Positions 45,456 to 53,838 of a stretch of 64,000 nucleotides of DNA are shown here, one piece after another. The stretch's first letter is position 1, and each line of letters starts with the position of its first letter. A model generated the notes under the pieces. It saw only the letters and a program-made list of their open reading frames with translations, had not been told where the DNA came from and made no database searches. Source of the DNA: Pseudomonas asiatica. Its GTDB lineage: Bacteria > Pseudomonadota > Gammaproteobacteria > Pseudomonadales > Pseudomonadaceae. The position numbers and the translations under genes were made by a program. Location: contig NZ_BLJF01000001.1 of NCBI RefSeq assembly GCF_009932335.1, forward strand, positions 992,001 to 1,056,000. Direction: 5' to 3'.

Positions 45456-46485
45456 AACCCCTACGTTGTCCGCGCTGATCGCCCGGGCACAATCCGACCT
45501 GTCTGGCGGTAGCGCCTTGGTGCGCTCCGACGCCGAGGTGCTGGCCCGCGTGCTGGGCGCTGCAAGTTACGGCCGCTACGGCCATCAGCAGTACATCGCC
45601 GACCAGATCCTACCGGACACCGCCGACGAAGAAACCCTGTTGCGCATGGCCCGGGCGCGGCTCAAGCGCGGCCGTCTGGAGGCTGTCGCCGCTACCGGCC
45701 CGGCAGCCTTCACCGGCGCCGTGTCGGCGCTGCTGGACGCCGGCACGCTGCTGCAGCGCGATGATCAGGTGCTGTTCCGGGTGCGCACCACGGTCAAGCT
45801 GACTGCTACGTCGGGCGTCGCCGAGATTGAGGCGTTGGACGCCGGCGAGCTTGGCAACACCCCGGCCGGTACTCAGCTGCGCCTGGTGTCGCCGGTGCTG
45901 GGGGTTAATGAGGTGTTCACTGTAGGCGCCGCTGGCCTGGCCGGCGGCACTGAGCAGGAGAGCATCGAGACGCTGCGCGCCCGGGTGATCCGCTCTTACC
46001 GGGTCATTGCCCACGGCGGCAGCAAGAGCGATTACGAAACCTGGGCGCTGGAGGTGGCCGGGGTGACCCGGGCCTGGGTGGTGCGTCGCTGGATTGGCCC
46101 GGGCACGGTGGCGGTGTTCTTCGTGCGGGATGGCGATATCGACATCATCCCCAACGCCGAGGCGCTGGCCACCGTGTCGGCCTACATCGAGCAGGAACGC
46201 CCGGTGACGGCCGAGGTGTACGTGCTGCCCCCGGTGGAAAAGCCGGTGCAGTACCGGCTATCGGTCACCCCGGACAGCAGCGCCGTGCGCCGCGCTGTGG
46301 AGGCCGCCCTGGTCGACCTGCACAACCGCGAATCGGAGCTGGGCGGCGGCCTGCTGGCCACGCACATCGCCGAGGCCGTCAGCGGCGCCGTTGGCGAGCG
46401 CGACCACAAAGTGCTTGCCCCGATCGGCGACGTGACAGCGGCCACCAATGAGCTGCTGACCTATGGGGGTGTGCTGTGGTCGTGA
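45445..46485 (+). CDS. Baseplate J-like protein (Mu gp47)
   Basis: A 346-residue baseplate wedge protein. J-family features include TLSALIARAQSDLSGGSALVRSDAEVLARVLGAASYGRYGHQQYIADQILPDTADEETLLRMARARLKR and ETLRARVIRSYRVIAHGGSKSDYETWALEVAGVTRAWV. Its stop overlaps the start of the next gene (GTGA). Confidence 0.92.
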   Translation: MPFETPTLSALIARAQSDLSGGSALVRSDAEVLARVLGAASYGRYGHQQYIADQILPDTADEETLLRMARARLKRGRLEAVAATGPAAFTGAVSALLDAGTLLQRDDQVLFRVRTTVKLTATSGVAEIEALDAGELGNTPAGTQLRLVSPVLGVNEVFTVGAAGLAGGTEQESIETLRARVIRSYRVIAHGGSKSDYETWALEVAGVTRAWVVRRWIGPGTVAVFFVRDGDIDIIPNAEALATVSAYIEQERPVTAEVYVLPPVEKPVQYRLSVTPDSSAVRRAVEAALVDLHNRESELGGGLLATHIAEAVSGAVGERDHKVLAPIGDVTAATNELLTYGGVLWS

Positions 46486-47072
46486 GGACGGTGGACGACT
46501 ACCTGGCCCAGTTGCGCGCCCTGCTGCCCCCGGGGCCGGCCTGGGATCGTGAATTCAACCCGGGCATTGATCAGCTGCTGCAGGCGGCGGCCGAGGAACT
46601 GGCCCGCGAGGATCTGCGCGCCGTGGCCCTGCTCGCCGAAAGCGAGCCGGCCACCGTGCGCGAGCTGGTGCCCGACTGGGAACGGGTCATGAGCCTGCCC
46701 GACCCGTGCATGGGCGACTCGCCGTCGTTCCAGGACCGACAGCTGGCCGTGCGCCGGCGGCTGCTGGAGGTTGGCGGGCAGACGCCGGCGTACTTCGTCG
46801 ACCTGGCCTTCACCCTTGGTTACCGCCAGGCGCGGGTGGTCGAGCACCGGGCGCCGCGCTTTGGCCGTTCGCGCTTCGGCTCGGCCCGCTTTGGCACCTG
46901 GGGGGCGCAGTTCATGTGGACCCTGGAAACCGGTCCCCGGCAAGCCGCCGGTAGCCGCTTTGGGTTCAGTCACTGGGGCCAGGCCTTCGGCGGCGCCTCG
47001 AATGGTGCCCTTGAATGCCTGATCAGCCGATCGGCGCCGGCACACACACATGAAACCATCAACTACGGATAA
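46482..47072 (+). CDS. Baseplate/tail protein, DUF2313 (Mu gp48-like)
   Basis: A 196-residue protein with YLAQLRALLPPGPAWDREFNPGIDQLLQAAAEELARED, typical of DUF2313 (YmfQ). It links the baseplate wedge to the tail fibres. GTG 46482 was chosen because it overlaps the gp47 stop by 4 nt, and GTG 46476 is an alternative. The middle has a short F-G-R-S repeat (FGRSRFGSARFG). Confidence 0.85.
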   Translation: MRTVDDYLAQLRALLPPGPAWDREFNPGIDQLLQAAAEELAREDLRAVALLAESEPATVRELVPDWERVMSLPDPCMGDSPSFQDRQLAVRRRLLEVGGQTPAYFVDLAFTLGYRQARVVEHRAPRFGRSRFGSARFGTWGAQFMWTLETGPRQAAGSRFGFSHWGQAFGGASNGALECLISRSAPAHTHETINYG

Positions 47073-47077
47073 GCACC

Positions 47078-48970
47078 ATGGATTACCCGAAAAGCACGCC
47101 CAACGTGGGCTTGGTCGGCGGCAAGTTCGTCGACGAAAACACCGGTACCGGGCAGCCCGGGTCGCTGATCCCGGCGGCCTGGGGCAACTCGGTCACCGAC
47201 GAACTGCTGGCCGTGATCGTGGCGGCTGGCCTGACGCCCAGCGAAAGCGACCTGACCCAGCTGCAGAAGGCCATCCAGACCCTGGCAGCCAGCGACGTGA
47301 AACGCACCGTGCGGGTCGCCACCACCGGCGCCATTGCGCTGTCAGGCGTGCAGACCATCGACGGCGTGGCCCTGGCGGCCGGCAACCGGGTGTTGGTGAA
47401 GGATCAGGCGGCCGGCTCGCAAAACGGTATCTATACCGTCGCCGCCGGCGCCTGGGTACGCGCCCTGGACACCAACGAAAGCGCCGAATGCGTGCCCGGA
47501 CACCTGGTGATTGTCGAGAGTGGTACCGCCCACGGCGGCGCCATCTGGCAGCTGGCGAACACCACGTTGCCCATCCTCGGTACCACCGCCCTGGTGTATG
47601 CCCGTGTGTTTGGCAAAACTGGTGTGGCCGCCGGTACCTATCGTTCGGTGACCATCGACGTACAGGGTCGGGTGACGGCAGGCAGCAACCCGACCACGCT
47701 GGCGGGCTATGGCATCACTGACGTTTACACGCAGGCGCAGGTGGACAACCTGTTGGCGGGTAAGGCTGGCAACGCCACCACGCTGGCGGGCTACGGCATC
47801 ACCGATGCGTACACGCAAAGCCAGGTCAACACGTTGTTGGCTGCCAAGGCGCCACTGGCCAGCCCGGCTTTTACTGGCATTCCCACGGTGCCCACGGCGG
47901 CTGCAGGCACCAACAACCTGCAGGCGGCGAGCACGGCGTTTGTGCAGGCGGCCATCGCTGCACTGGTCGGATCGTCGCCGGCGGCCCTGGACACGCTCAA
48001 AGAGCTGGCGGATGCGATCGGCAACGATCCGAACTTTGCTACCACCGTACTTAATGCCTTGGCTGACAAGGCCAGCAAAGCCACAACGTTGGCCGGTTAT
48101 GGGATTACCGATGGTTTCCGCGCCGACTGGTCCGCGAGTGACTACAACGCCTTGAACGCATCAGGCTTGTACCGGCTGGGCAGTGGTTCGACGGCGAACC
48201 GGCCGGCGGGCTGGTCCGGTTCTCAAGCGTTGCATCTGGATTACGGCAGTTATGCCGGCACTCTGGCGCTTAGCCTGAGTGATGATGAGATTGCCTTTCG
48301 CCGAAAGTCGCCAGAGGGTTATAGCGCCTGGAAGTCCCTGGCATTCAGATCGTCCACCTTGGGTGGCTACGGTATTGCCGATGCCTACACCAAGACCGAG
48401 ACGATTAACGCCATCAACTCTGGCATGGCTGATTATGGGATTGGCGTTCAGAAGATTTCGACCGAAGTTAACCTGAACAATTACTACATTCCGGGCAAGT
48501 ACATCACCCCGCAAGCCGGGTTGTTGAACCTGCCCGACGGTTGGGTGCAAGGGCGCCATACCGTCGACGTGACCGGGGGGGTGGCTTACTGCGTGCAGAC
48601 CATTGCCGGCGCCGGCGTCAACAAGGGGCGCTTGGCGATCCGCGTGTATGACGGCACCAGTTGGGTCACGCAAGAACTTTCCCCTCTGGGCGTTGGCCAG
48701 ACATGGCAAGACTTCACCGGGAGCCGGACTTGGGCGACCACGTACACCAATACGACTGGTCGGCCCATCCAGATTTCGATCAACACCAGCGACCCGTCGA
48801 TCGGAAACCTTGGGTCACATCTGTATGTGAGTGGGGTTAAGGTCGCCAACTTCTATTTGTCGTCGGGGAGCAAAGCGACGGTAACCGCGATCGTTCCCCC
48901 GGGGGCCACGTATCAGCTGACCCGCGACGACACTAACGACACCATTCTTTTGTGGGTTGAACTGCGATGA
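47078..48970 (+). CDS. Tail fibre protein
   Basis: A 630-residue receptor-binding fibre. The N-terminal attachment domain has NVGLVGGKFVDENTGTGQPGSLIPAAWGNSVTDELLAVI. Shaft modules follow, including TTLAGYGITDVYTQAQVDNLL and TTLAGYGITDAYTQSQVNTLL in tandem (47693-47850) and two more degenerate copies at about 48080 and 48357. The C-terminal half should hold the receptor tip. Repeated shaft modules favour recombination between phages and host-range change. Confidence 0.88.
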   Translation: MDYPKSTPNVGLVGGKFVDENTGTGQPGSLIPAAWGNSVTDELLAVIVAAGLTPSESDLTQLQKAIQTLAASDVKRTVRVATTGAIALSGVQTIDGVALAAGNRVLVKDQAAGSQNGIYTVAAGAWVRALDTNESAECVPGHLVIVESGTAHGGAIWQLANTTLPILGTTALVYARVFGKTGVAAGTYRSVTIDVQGRVTAGSNPTTLAGYGITDVYTQAQVDNLLAGKAGNATTLAGYGITDAYTQSQVNTLLAAKAPLASPAFTGIPTVPTAAAGTNNLQAASTAFVQAAIAALVGSSPAALDTLKELADAIGNDPNFATTVLNALADKASKATTLAGYGITDGFRADWSASDYNALNASGLYRLGSGSTANRPAGWSGSQALHLDYGSYAGTLALSLSDDEIAFRRKSPEGYSAWKSLAFRSSTLGGYGIADAYTKTETINAINSGMADYGIGVQKISTEVNLNNYYIPGKYITPQAGLLNLPDGWVQGRHTVDVTGGVAYCVQTIAGAGVNKGRLAIRVYDGTSWVTQELSPLGVGQTWQDFTGSRTWATTYTNTTGRPIQISINTSDPSIGNLGSHLYVSGVKVANFYLSSGSKATVTAIVPPGATYQLTRDDTNDTILLWVELR

Positions 48971-49347
48971 AATATTACCGCCATCAAGTAACAGGTGATG
49001 TCTATGCGTTCGAGTCCGATGGCTCGCAAGACAGCTTCATCGGCGATGAACTGGTGCTGATGACCGATGAGCAAGTGGCGGTGCATGTAAATCCGCCGCC
49101 GTCCCGGCAGCAGATCGAGGCCCTGGAGCGCGAGTGGCGTGATGCAGCGGTGAATGCCGTGCTCTGGCTGCGCGAGCGGCACCGAGACGAACAGGACATG
49201 CAGCGCAGCACCACGCTAACGCCAGCGCAATTCGTTGAGCTGCTGACGTACCTGCAGTCGCTGCGCGACTGGCCCCAGTCCGCAGCCTTCCCCGCGATCG
49301 AGCACCGGCCAGTCGCGCCGCCCTGGATCGCTGAACAAACCCAATGA
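48967..49347 (+). CDS. Tail fibre assembly chaperone
   Basis: A 126-residue protein with YYRHQVTGDVYAFESDGSQDSFIGDELVLMTDEQVAVHVNPP followed by an EREWRDAAVNAVLWLRERHRDEQ helix and LTYLQSLRDWPQSAAFP, the typical end of fibre-assembly proteins. It overlaps the fibre gene by 4 nt and helps it to fold. A terminator follows. Confidence 0.85.
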   Translation: MKYYRHQVTGDVYAFESDGSQDSFIGDELVLMTDEQVAVHVNPPPSRQQIEALEREWRDAAVNAVLWLRERHRDEQDMQRSTTLTPAQFVELLTYLQSLRDWPQSAAFPAIEHRPVAPPWIAEQTQ

Positions 49348-49372
49348 AGCCCCGCATTGTTGGGGCTTTTTT
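49348..49372 (+). terminator. Rho-independent terminator after fibre genes
   Basis: Stem AGCCCC / GGGGCT with an 8-nt loop is followed by six T residues, directly after the fibre-assembly stop. Confidence 0.85.
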
Positions 49373-49394
49373 CTGCCTGTAATTCGAGGTCTAC

Positions 49395-50024
49395 ATGCTC
49401 AAACACCTGATCCAGGCGGCCGCTCAGTGGCTGCTGCTGTTCCCTGTGCGCGTTGCGCTGATCCTGATCGGCCTGGTGGTCGTGCCGCTGGCCATGCCGT
49501 TACTCGTAACGGAAGGCCCGCCGGTGCCCTTCACCCAGGCCCCGGGCAACTGGCAGTTCAAGCGACTGCCGGGGTGGGCCTGGCTGTGGTCGAACGACCG
49601 CGACGGGGCGGTCGGCGATAAGCGCGGCTGGTGGCACCTCAACGCGCCGTTCGGCCTTGGCGCCTATCACCCGCTGTCGATGTTCGTGTGGTTGGCCCTG
49701 CGCAACCCGGCCAACAACATGCGTTTCACGCGCTGGCTGGGCTGTCCGGTCACGGAGTGCGATTACCGCTACTGGGGCGACGAGAACGTCGAGGATCGGC
49801 CTGGGGAGGGTGGTCGACGCCTTTTATTGGCCACCCACAAAAAGACAGGACGCCGCTACTACGGCTTTTACGGCGTGTGGCAATGGTCGACAACCCGCGC
49901 CGTAGTGATCCAGATCGGCTTCAAGGGTGAGCCAAAGGACTGGGCAGAGGACTACACCGGCGATCTTTCCCGCCAATGGGCTGGCATGACTTTCGAAATC
50001 AATCTGTACAAGGACATCTCGTAA
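49395..50024 (+). CDS. DUF7338-like phage protein with N-terminal membrane anchor
   Basis: A 209-residue protein. A membrane segment lies at about residues 10-35 (WLLLFPVRVALILIGLVVVPLAM), followed by a soluble domain rich in Trp and aromatic residues (GWAWLWSNDRDGAVGDKRGWWHLNAPFG, MRFTRWLGCPV). Related proteins of unknown function sit next to lysis genes in other phages. Its TAATG junction with the lysozyme gene shows coupling, so a lysis or envelope role is possible. Confidence 0.7.
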   Translation: MLKHLIQAAAQWLLLFPVRVALILIGLVVVPLAMPLLVTEGPPVPFTQAPGNWQFKRLPGWAWLWSNDRDGAVGDKRGWWHLNAPFGLGAYHPLSMFVWLALRNPANNMRFTRWLGCPVTECDYRYWGDENVEDRPGEGGRRLLLATHKKTGRRYYGFYGVWQWSTTRAVVIQIGFKGEPKDWAEDYTGDLSRQWAGMTFEINLYKDIS

Positions 50025-50575
50025 TGGCTATCACCGAAAAACAGCTTCAGCAGATCCTCCCCAACGCCGGCCGCCAAGCCGGCGTTTTTGTTCCTGCACT
50101 CAACGCTGCCATGGGCAGGTACAGCATCATCACCCGGCTGCGCATGGCTGCCTTCATCGCGCAGACCGGGCACGAGTCAGGCCAACTGCGTTTTGTGCGT
50201 GAGTTGGGCGGCGACCAATACCTGTCGAAATACGATACCGGTCGCCTTGCCCTGCGCCTGGGCAACACGCCCGAGGCCGATGGTGATGGCCAAAAGTACC
50301 GGGGCCGTGGGCTGATTCAGGTGACTGGTCGCGACAACTATGAGGCCTGCAGTGAGGCCCTGTTCGGTGATGCACGCCTGCTCGTCACCCCGGAGCTGCT
50401 CGAGCACCCGGTGTACGCCTCGATGTCGGCTGGCTGGTACTGGCACCGCGAGGGCCTGAATAGTCTGGCGGACAAGGGAGATTTCCTGGCCATCACTAAG
50501 CGGATCAACGGCGGTACCAACGGCCTGGATGATCGCATGGCCATCTACAAGCGAGCCCTTGAGGTGCTGCAGTGA
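50024..50575 (+). CDS. Endolysin, glycoside hydrolase family 19
   Basis: A 183-residue chitinase-like lysozyme that cuts peptidoglycan. Family signatures are RMAAFIAQTGHESGQLRFVREL (catalytic Glu in HES), then QKYRGRGLIQVTGRDNYEACS and the C-terminal SAGWYWHREGLNSLADKGDFLAITKRINGGTNGLDDR. There is no signal peptide, so release depends on the holin. ATG 50024 overlaps the previous stop. Confidence 0.93.
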   Translation: MAITEKQLQQILPNAGRQAGVFVPALNAAMGRYSIITRLRMAAFIAQTGHESGQLRFVRELGGDQYLSKYDTGRLALRLGNTPEADGDGQKYRGRGLIQVTGRDNYEACSEALFGDARLLVTPELLEHPVYASMSAGWYWHREGLNSLADKGDFLAITKRINGGTNGLDDRMAIYKRALEVLQ

Positions 50576-51132
50576 GCGCCTGGGGCGGCCGCCTAATCGC
50601 CCTGGCGGCCCTGGTGGTCGTGTGTGCCGTCTGCGCACGGGTAGCCTGGGTGTGGCAGGCCAACTCCTATGGGAAGCAGCTCGCGGTACAGGCTGCCGAC
50701 TACGGCCAGCAGTTGGCGAAGAAGGATCGCGAGTACAGCCGCGAGCGTGACGAGGCTGCTGCTGCGGCGCTCAATCAACTGGCAGAGCAGCAGGATGCGC
50801 GTCGCGCCCTGGAGGCTCGCCTGCAGGACCAAACCAAAACGCACTGGAAGGAAATGAACGATGCTCAACAAGCTCAGGCTCGTCTGCGTGACCGGCTTGC
50901 TAGTGCTGATCTGCGGCTGTCAGTCCTTGTCGACGCCGGAACCCTTGCCGGCCAGGGTTGTGACGGTGGGGTGCGACAGGCCGCCGACACCGGAGGCGTG
51001 GTACATGGAACCGTACGCGCCCAACTTGACCGAGCGCATGCTCAACGAATTGTCGCCATCACCGACGACGGAGACCGAGGACTGATCGCGTTGAAGGCCT
51101 GTCAGGCCTACGTCCGCGAAGTCACCCAGTAG
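50572..51132 (+). CDS. Rz-like inner-membrane spanin
   Basis: A 186-residue protein with one N-terminal membrane segment (about residues 8-28) and a long periplasmic coiled coil (about 35-115, EYSRERDEAAAAALNQLAEQQDARRALEARLQDQ). This is the plan of i-spanins. It fuses inner and outer membranes at the last step of lysis, together with Rz1 encoded in another frame inside it. Confidence 0.85.
   Translation: MSAWGGRLIALAALVVVCAVCARVAWVWQANSYGKQLAVQAADYGQQLAKKDREYSRERDEAAAAALNQLAEQQDARRALEARLQDQTKTHWKEMNDAQQAQARLRDRLASADLRLSVLVDAGTLAGQGCDGGVRQAADTGGVVHGTVRAQLDRAHAQRIVAITDDGDRGLIALKACQAYVREVTQ
50861..51085 (+). CDS. Rz1-like outer-membrane spanin lipoprotein, nested in Rz
   Basis: A 74-residue lipoprotein read in a different frame wholly inside the Rz gene. 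It has a short basic start, a hydrophobic stretch (LVCVTGLLVLICGC) with a lipobox LICGC (Cys at about 20), and a Pro-rich mature part (STPEPLPARVV, PPTPEAWY). Nested Rz/Rz1 pairs are known from lambda. ATG 50861 has no overlap with other genes. Confidence 0.85.
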   Translation: MLNKLRLVCVTGLLVLICGCQSLSTPEPLPARVVTVGCDRPPTPEAWYMEPYAPNLTERMLNELSPSPTTETED

Positions 51133-51279
51133 TAAAGAGGCGAGCCGGGACGGATGCGTCAACATCCAGCCCGGCCCGCCGAACCCGCAGACCCTTCCTG
51201 CAAGTCCAGCCGCGGCCCCTGCCTTGTGCACAAAGCGCGGCGAGCCTAACACCTGTTTATCCATACAGTAAAGACTTGC

Positions 51280-52080
51280 ATGCCTATGACCTCTCCAATC
51301 ATCCCCTGGATGGGTGGCAAACGCCGCCTGGCCGACCGCTTAATCCCTCTCTTTCCCCCTCATGAATGCTACGTCGAAGTCTTCGCCGGCGGTGCCGCGT
51401 TGTACTTCATGCGCCCCCAGCCCGCCCCGGTGGAGGTGCTAAACGATCTGAACGGTGACCTAGTCACCCTCTACCGCGTTGTGCAGAACCACCTCGAGGA
51501 GTTCGTGCGCCAGTTCAAATGGGCGCTCAGCTCCCGCCAGATCTTCGAGTGGCAGAAGATGACACGCCCCGAAACCCTTACCGACATCCAGCGTGCTGCC
51601 CGGTTCTTCTACCTGCAGCAGCATGCTTTCGGCGGCAAGGTCACCGGGCAGACATTCGGTACTGCCACAACCGGGCCGGCCATCAACCTGCTGCGGATCG
51701 AAGAGAATCTGTCGGCCGCGTGGCAGCGCCTCGCCGGCACCTACGTTGAAAATCTGTCCTGGCTCGACTGCGCCGAGCGCTATGACCGGGCGCATACGTT
51801 CTTCTACATGGACCCGCCCTATTGGCAGACCGCTGGCTACGGGCTCGACTTCCCGTTCGAGGAGTACGAGCGCATGGCCGACTTCATGCGGCGCTGTAAG
51901 GGCAGGGTGATGGTCAGCATCAACGACCATCCGGACATCCGACGAGCGTTCGACGGCTTCCACTTCGAGTGCCTGGATATCCGCTACAGCAACACCAACC
52001 AGCGGCAAGGCAAGGCCGATGTGACCGGTGAACTGGTGATCATGAACTGGCACCCAGCTTCGCTGGGTGGATTGTTCTAA
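51280..52080 (+). CDS. DNA adenine methylase (Dam / D12 class)
   Basis: This 266-residue N6-adenine methyltransferase has the D12-class motifs: PIIPWMGGKRRLADRLIPLFP (start of motif X), CYVEVFAGGAALYF (motif I, AdoMet binding), FFYMDPPYW (motif IV, catalytic DPPY) and MVSINDHPDIR. Phage copies often protect DNA against restriction or alter gene timing. It is the last rightward late gene. A 147-bp gap separates it from Rz. Confidence 0.92.
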   Translation: MPMTSPIIPWMGGKRRLADRLIPLFPPHECYVEVFAGGAALYFMRPQPAPVEVLNDLNGDLVTLYRVVQNHLEEFVRQFKWALSSRQIFEWQKMTRPETLTDIQRAARFFYLQQHAFGGKVTGQTFGTATTGPAINLLRIEENLSAAWQRLAGTYVENLSWLDCAERYDRAHTFFYMDPPYWQTAGYGLDFPFEEYERMADFMRRCKGRVMVSINDHPDIRRAFDGFHFECLDIRYSNTNQRQGKADVTGELVIMNWHPASLGGLF

Positions 52081-52167
52081 CCCTTTTATGCGACGGAGCC
52101 GTAAGCAGAGTGTCAAGCACGTTTGGTGTTGCTCCGTCCATTTTTACTTGACTTGTTGGCTGCTTTT

Positions 52168-53172
52168 TTATTCGTCAAGTGTGTACAAGTCTGTGGTGGC
52201 TATTTGAATTAGATCGGATTCGGTAACTCTAATGGCTAGTTTGTTGATTCTAAAAAGTTCTTCAACTTTGGTTTTTAGCGATTTGTTTGAGAGCTTTTCT
52301 TTTAAGCCTAATTCGGAGGCGTAATTCTCTAAGTGCAGGCTCCGGGTTTTGGATATTTTGCTGGGGGGCGGTGGTGCCAGGACGACTCTATGAATAAAGT
52401 TGTTAAGATCTTTGATTTTTAGTTGCTGGCTGTGTTGGTCGTTTACAGTGCTTTGGTTATATTTGTAGGAAAATCTGATGTCGTTGCTCTCCGGCCAAAG
52501 CATGAAGCGTACCTCGTTCTCGTAACTAAAGTGTAGCGCCTTAGAGAAGTATGGGCGCATTATCAGATCGCTTTCATGGAAGTGCGAGGTTCGATGATCG
52601 AGATATTCGATTTTTTTAACTGTGAGGTTGTATCCCTTTGCGAGCTCCAGGTTGTCCACAATAGCACCAACGGTGGTTTCGATGCATACTGAATTTCCTA
52701 GTGTTTTTGCGCATTCTTGGCAACCATTTTCATGTCGGCAGTTGCTCCCGGAGCTTCCATATAGCTGCCACATTGCCTGGCATTCATGTCTTAAGTCTGT
52801 CCAGCAGCTTGCATAAAGCCATGAGCTAATGTTTTTTAAGAACGCATCGCCATCAAGTTTTTTTTGAACTCCAAGAATGGAAGGGAAGGTGTCTTCGAAG
52901 ATGGCGGTTTCAGTTTTTTCTAAAGCCTTTGTTTCTTCTTCTGTGCGAGGAGAGACGCCTGGCCATCTCTGCATGGCTAGGTCGAGCACGGAGGTGGAAT
53001 TGCTGATGTTGTGGTAGTTTCGTCTGTTTATCCCACCTTCTAGGTGATCCTCGAATTTATCGAATCGTGAAAAATAGAGTGATTGATTTTTTATGAGTAG
53101 TTCGAAGTTCTGAAAGGATAAGTATCGTTTGATTACTGTGTCTCTAGGGATTTCGATCTTCACTTGTCCCAT
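52168..53172 (-). CDS. DUF2971-like protein, AT-rich prophage cargo
   Basis: This 334-residue protein fits the DUF2971 pattern: FQNFELLIKNQSLYFSRFDKFEDHLEGG near the start, SCWTDLRHECQAMWQLYGSSGSNC in the middle (the C-W-x(n)-E-x2-A-M-W-x2-Y core), and ENEVRFMLWPE later. It also has a Cys cluster (C...CxxC) near 150. DUF2971 genes often sit in mobile elements and defence islands, and the function is not settled. It is far richer in AT than neighbouring genes and runs opposite to the late genes, as expected for a lysogeny-expressed cargo gene. Confidence 0.72.
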   Translation of the reverse strand: MGQVKIEIPRDTVIKRYLSFQNFELLIKNQSLYFSRFDKFEDHLEGGINRRNYHNISNSTSVLDLAMQRWPGVSPRTEEETKALEKTETAIFEDTFPSILGVQKKLDGDAFLKNISSWLYASCWTDLRHECQAMWQLYGSSGSNCRHENGCQECAKTLGNSVCIETTVGAIVDNLELAKGYNLTVKKIEYLDHRTSHFHESDLIMRPYFSKALHFSYENEVRFMLWPESNDIRFSYKYNQSTVNDQHSQQLKIKDLNNFIHRVVLAPPPPSKISKTRSLHLENYASELGLKEKLSNKSLKTKVEELFRINKLAIRVTESDLIQIATTDLYTLDE

Positions 53173-53254
53173 TCGAATGCTCCGGAACTTTGACAGTAGA
53201 AATATCTGATTTGTTGGTTAGGAAGGTAGAGTAGCGGACGTTGGCATGCCGAGC

Positions 53255-53461
53255 TCAAGCCCGTAAGCGTTCGATCCCGATCAAGATTGCTTCCGCATGA
53301 GTATCCATTGTCATTAAGGCAGCCGTGACGTTGTCGTGGATGTAGATAGAGCCACGTTGACTAACCCAGAGGGACAGCTCTTCTAGTGCTGCTCTGATGG
53401 CAGTTTGGTTGAGTAGCAGCAGCTCCAGGGTGTCTGCGGTGATTGCGGCTTTCTCGTCCAT
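53255..53461 (-). CDS. Small prophage protein, unknown function
   Basis: A 68-residue protein that looks all helical (LELLLLNQTAIRAALEELSLWV, then VTAALMTMDTHAEAILIGIERLRA). It has no motif that I recognise. It reads in the same direction as the cargo genes at the right end. The following gap 53462-53838 (377 bp) holds terminator-like hairpins but no gene that I can support. Confidence 0.5.
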   Translation of the reverse strand: MDEKAAITADTLELLLLNQTAIRAALEELSLWVSQRGSIYIHDNVTAALMTMDTHAEAILIGIERLRA

Positions 53462-53750
53462 GATGGACTCCTAGTACTGTAGATTTTTTCAGGGCAAATT
53501 TAGGGCAGATTCTAGGGCGCTTTAGGCCCGAATGGGCCATTTGCTTAGGTGAGAATAACCGTTTTTACTGGCCTATATTGGCCTACCGAGCATGTCGGGC
53601 GGGTTCAAATCCCTATCCTTTACCGAGGTAGACGCGATGACGGATTAGCCACCCAGCCCGGTAGTAGGTCTCTGCTCGAGGCAGAAATGGGACAAACCGA
53701 GCGCCATTCTATGTCCCTCTATGCCCTTTGGGGGCCTAGCGAGCAGATAC

Positions 53751-53790
53751 AAAAAAGCGCCCAAGCCCTTTGTGTACCGGGCTTGGACGC
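53751..53790 (-). terminator. Terminator of the right-end cargo gene
   Basis: On the minus strand a 12-bp stem with one mismatch (GCGTCCAAGCCC / GGGCTTGGGCGC) is followed by TTTTTT. It lies 49 nt after the stop of the gene at 53839-54177. A second small hairpin with CCAAGCCC / GGGCTTGG lies at 53809-53832. Confidence 0.8.
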
Positions 53791-53838
53791 TGCTTCTGGT
53801 TAATACCCAAGCCCAATTGGTGTGGGCTTGGAGCGATT

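Noticed and set aside
53595..53625. tRNA-like T-loop (GGTTCAAATCC) near the right end of the prophage
   Set aside because: Flanking bases do not form a full T-stem, acceptor stem or anticodon arm. At most it is a tRNA remnant.
53549..53803. Plus-strand open frame of 84 codons in the 377-bp gap
   Set aside because: It runs through the minus-strand terminator stem and lacks a ribosome site or any domain-like pattern.
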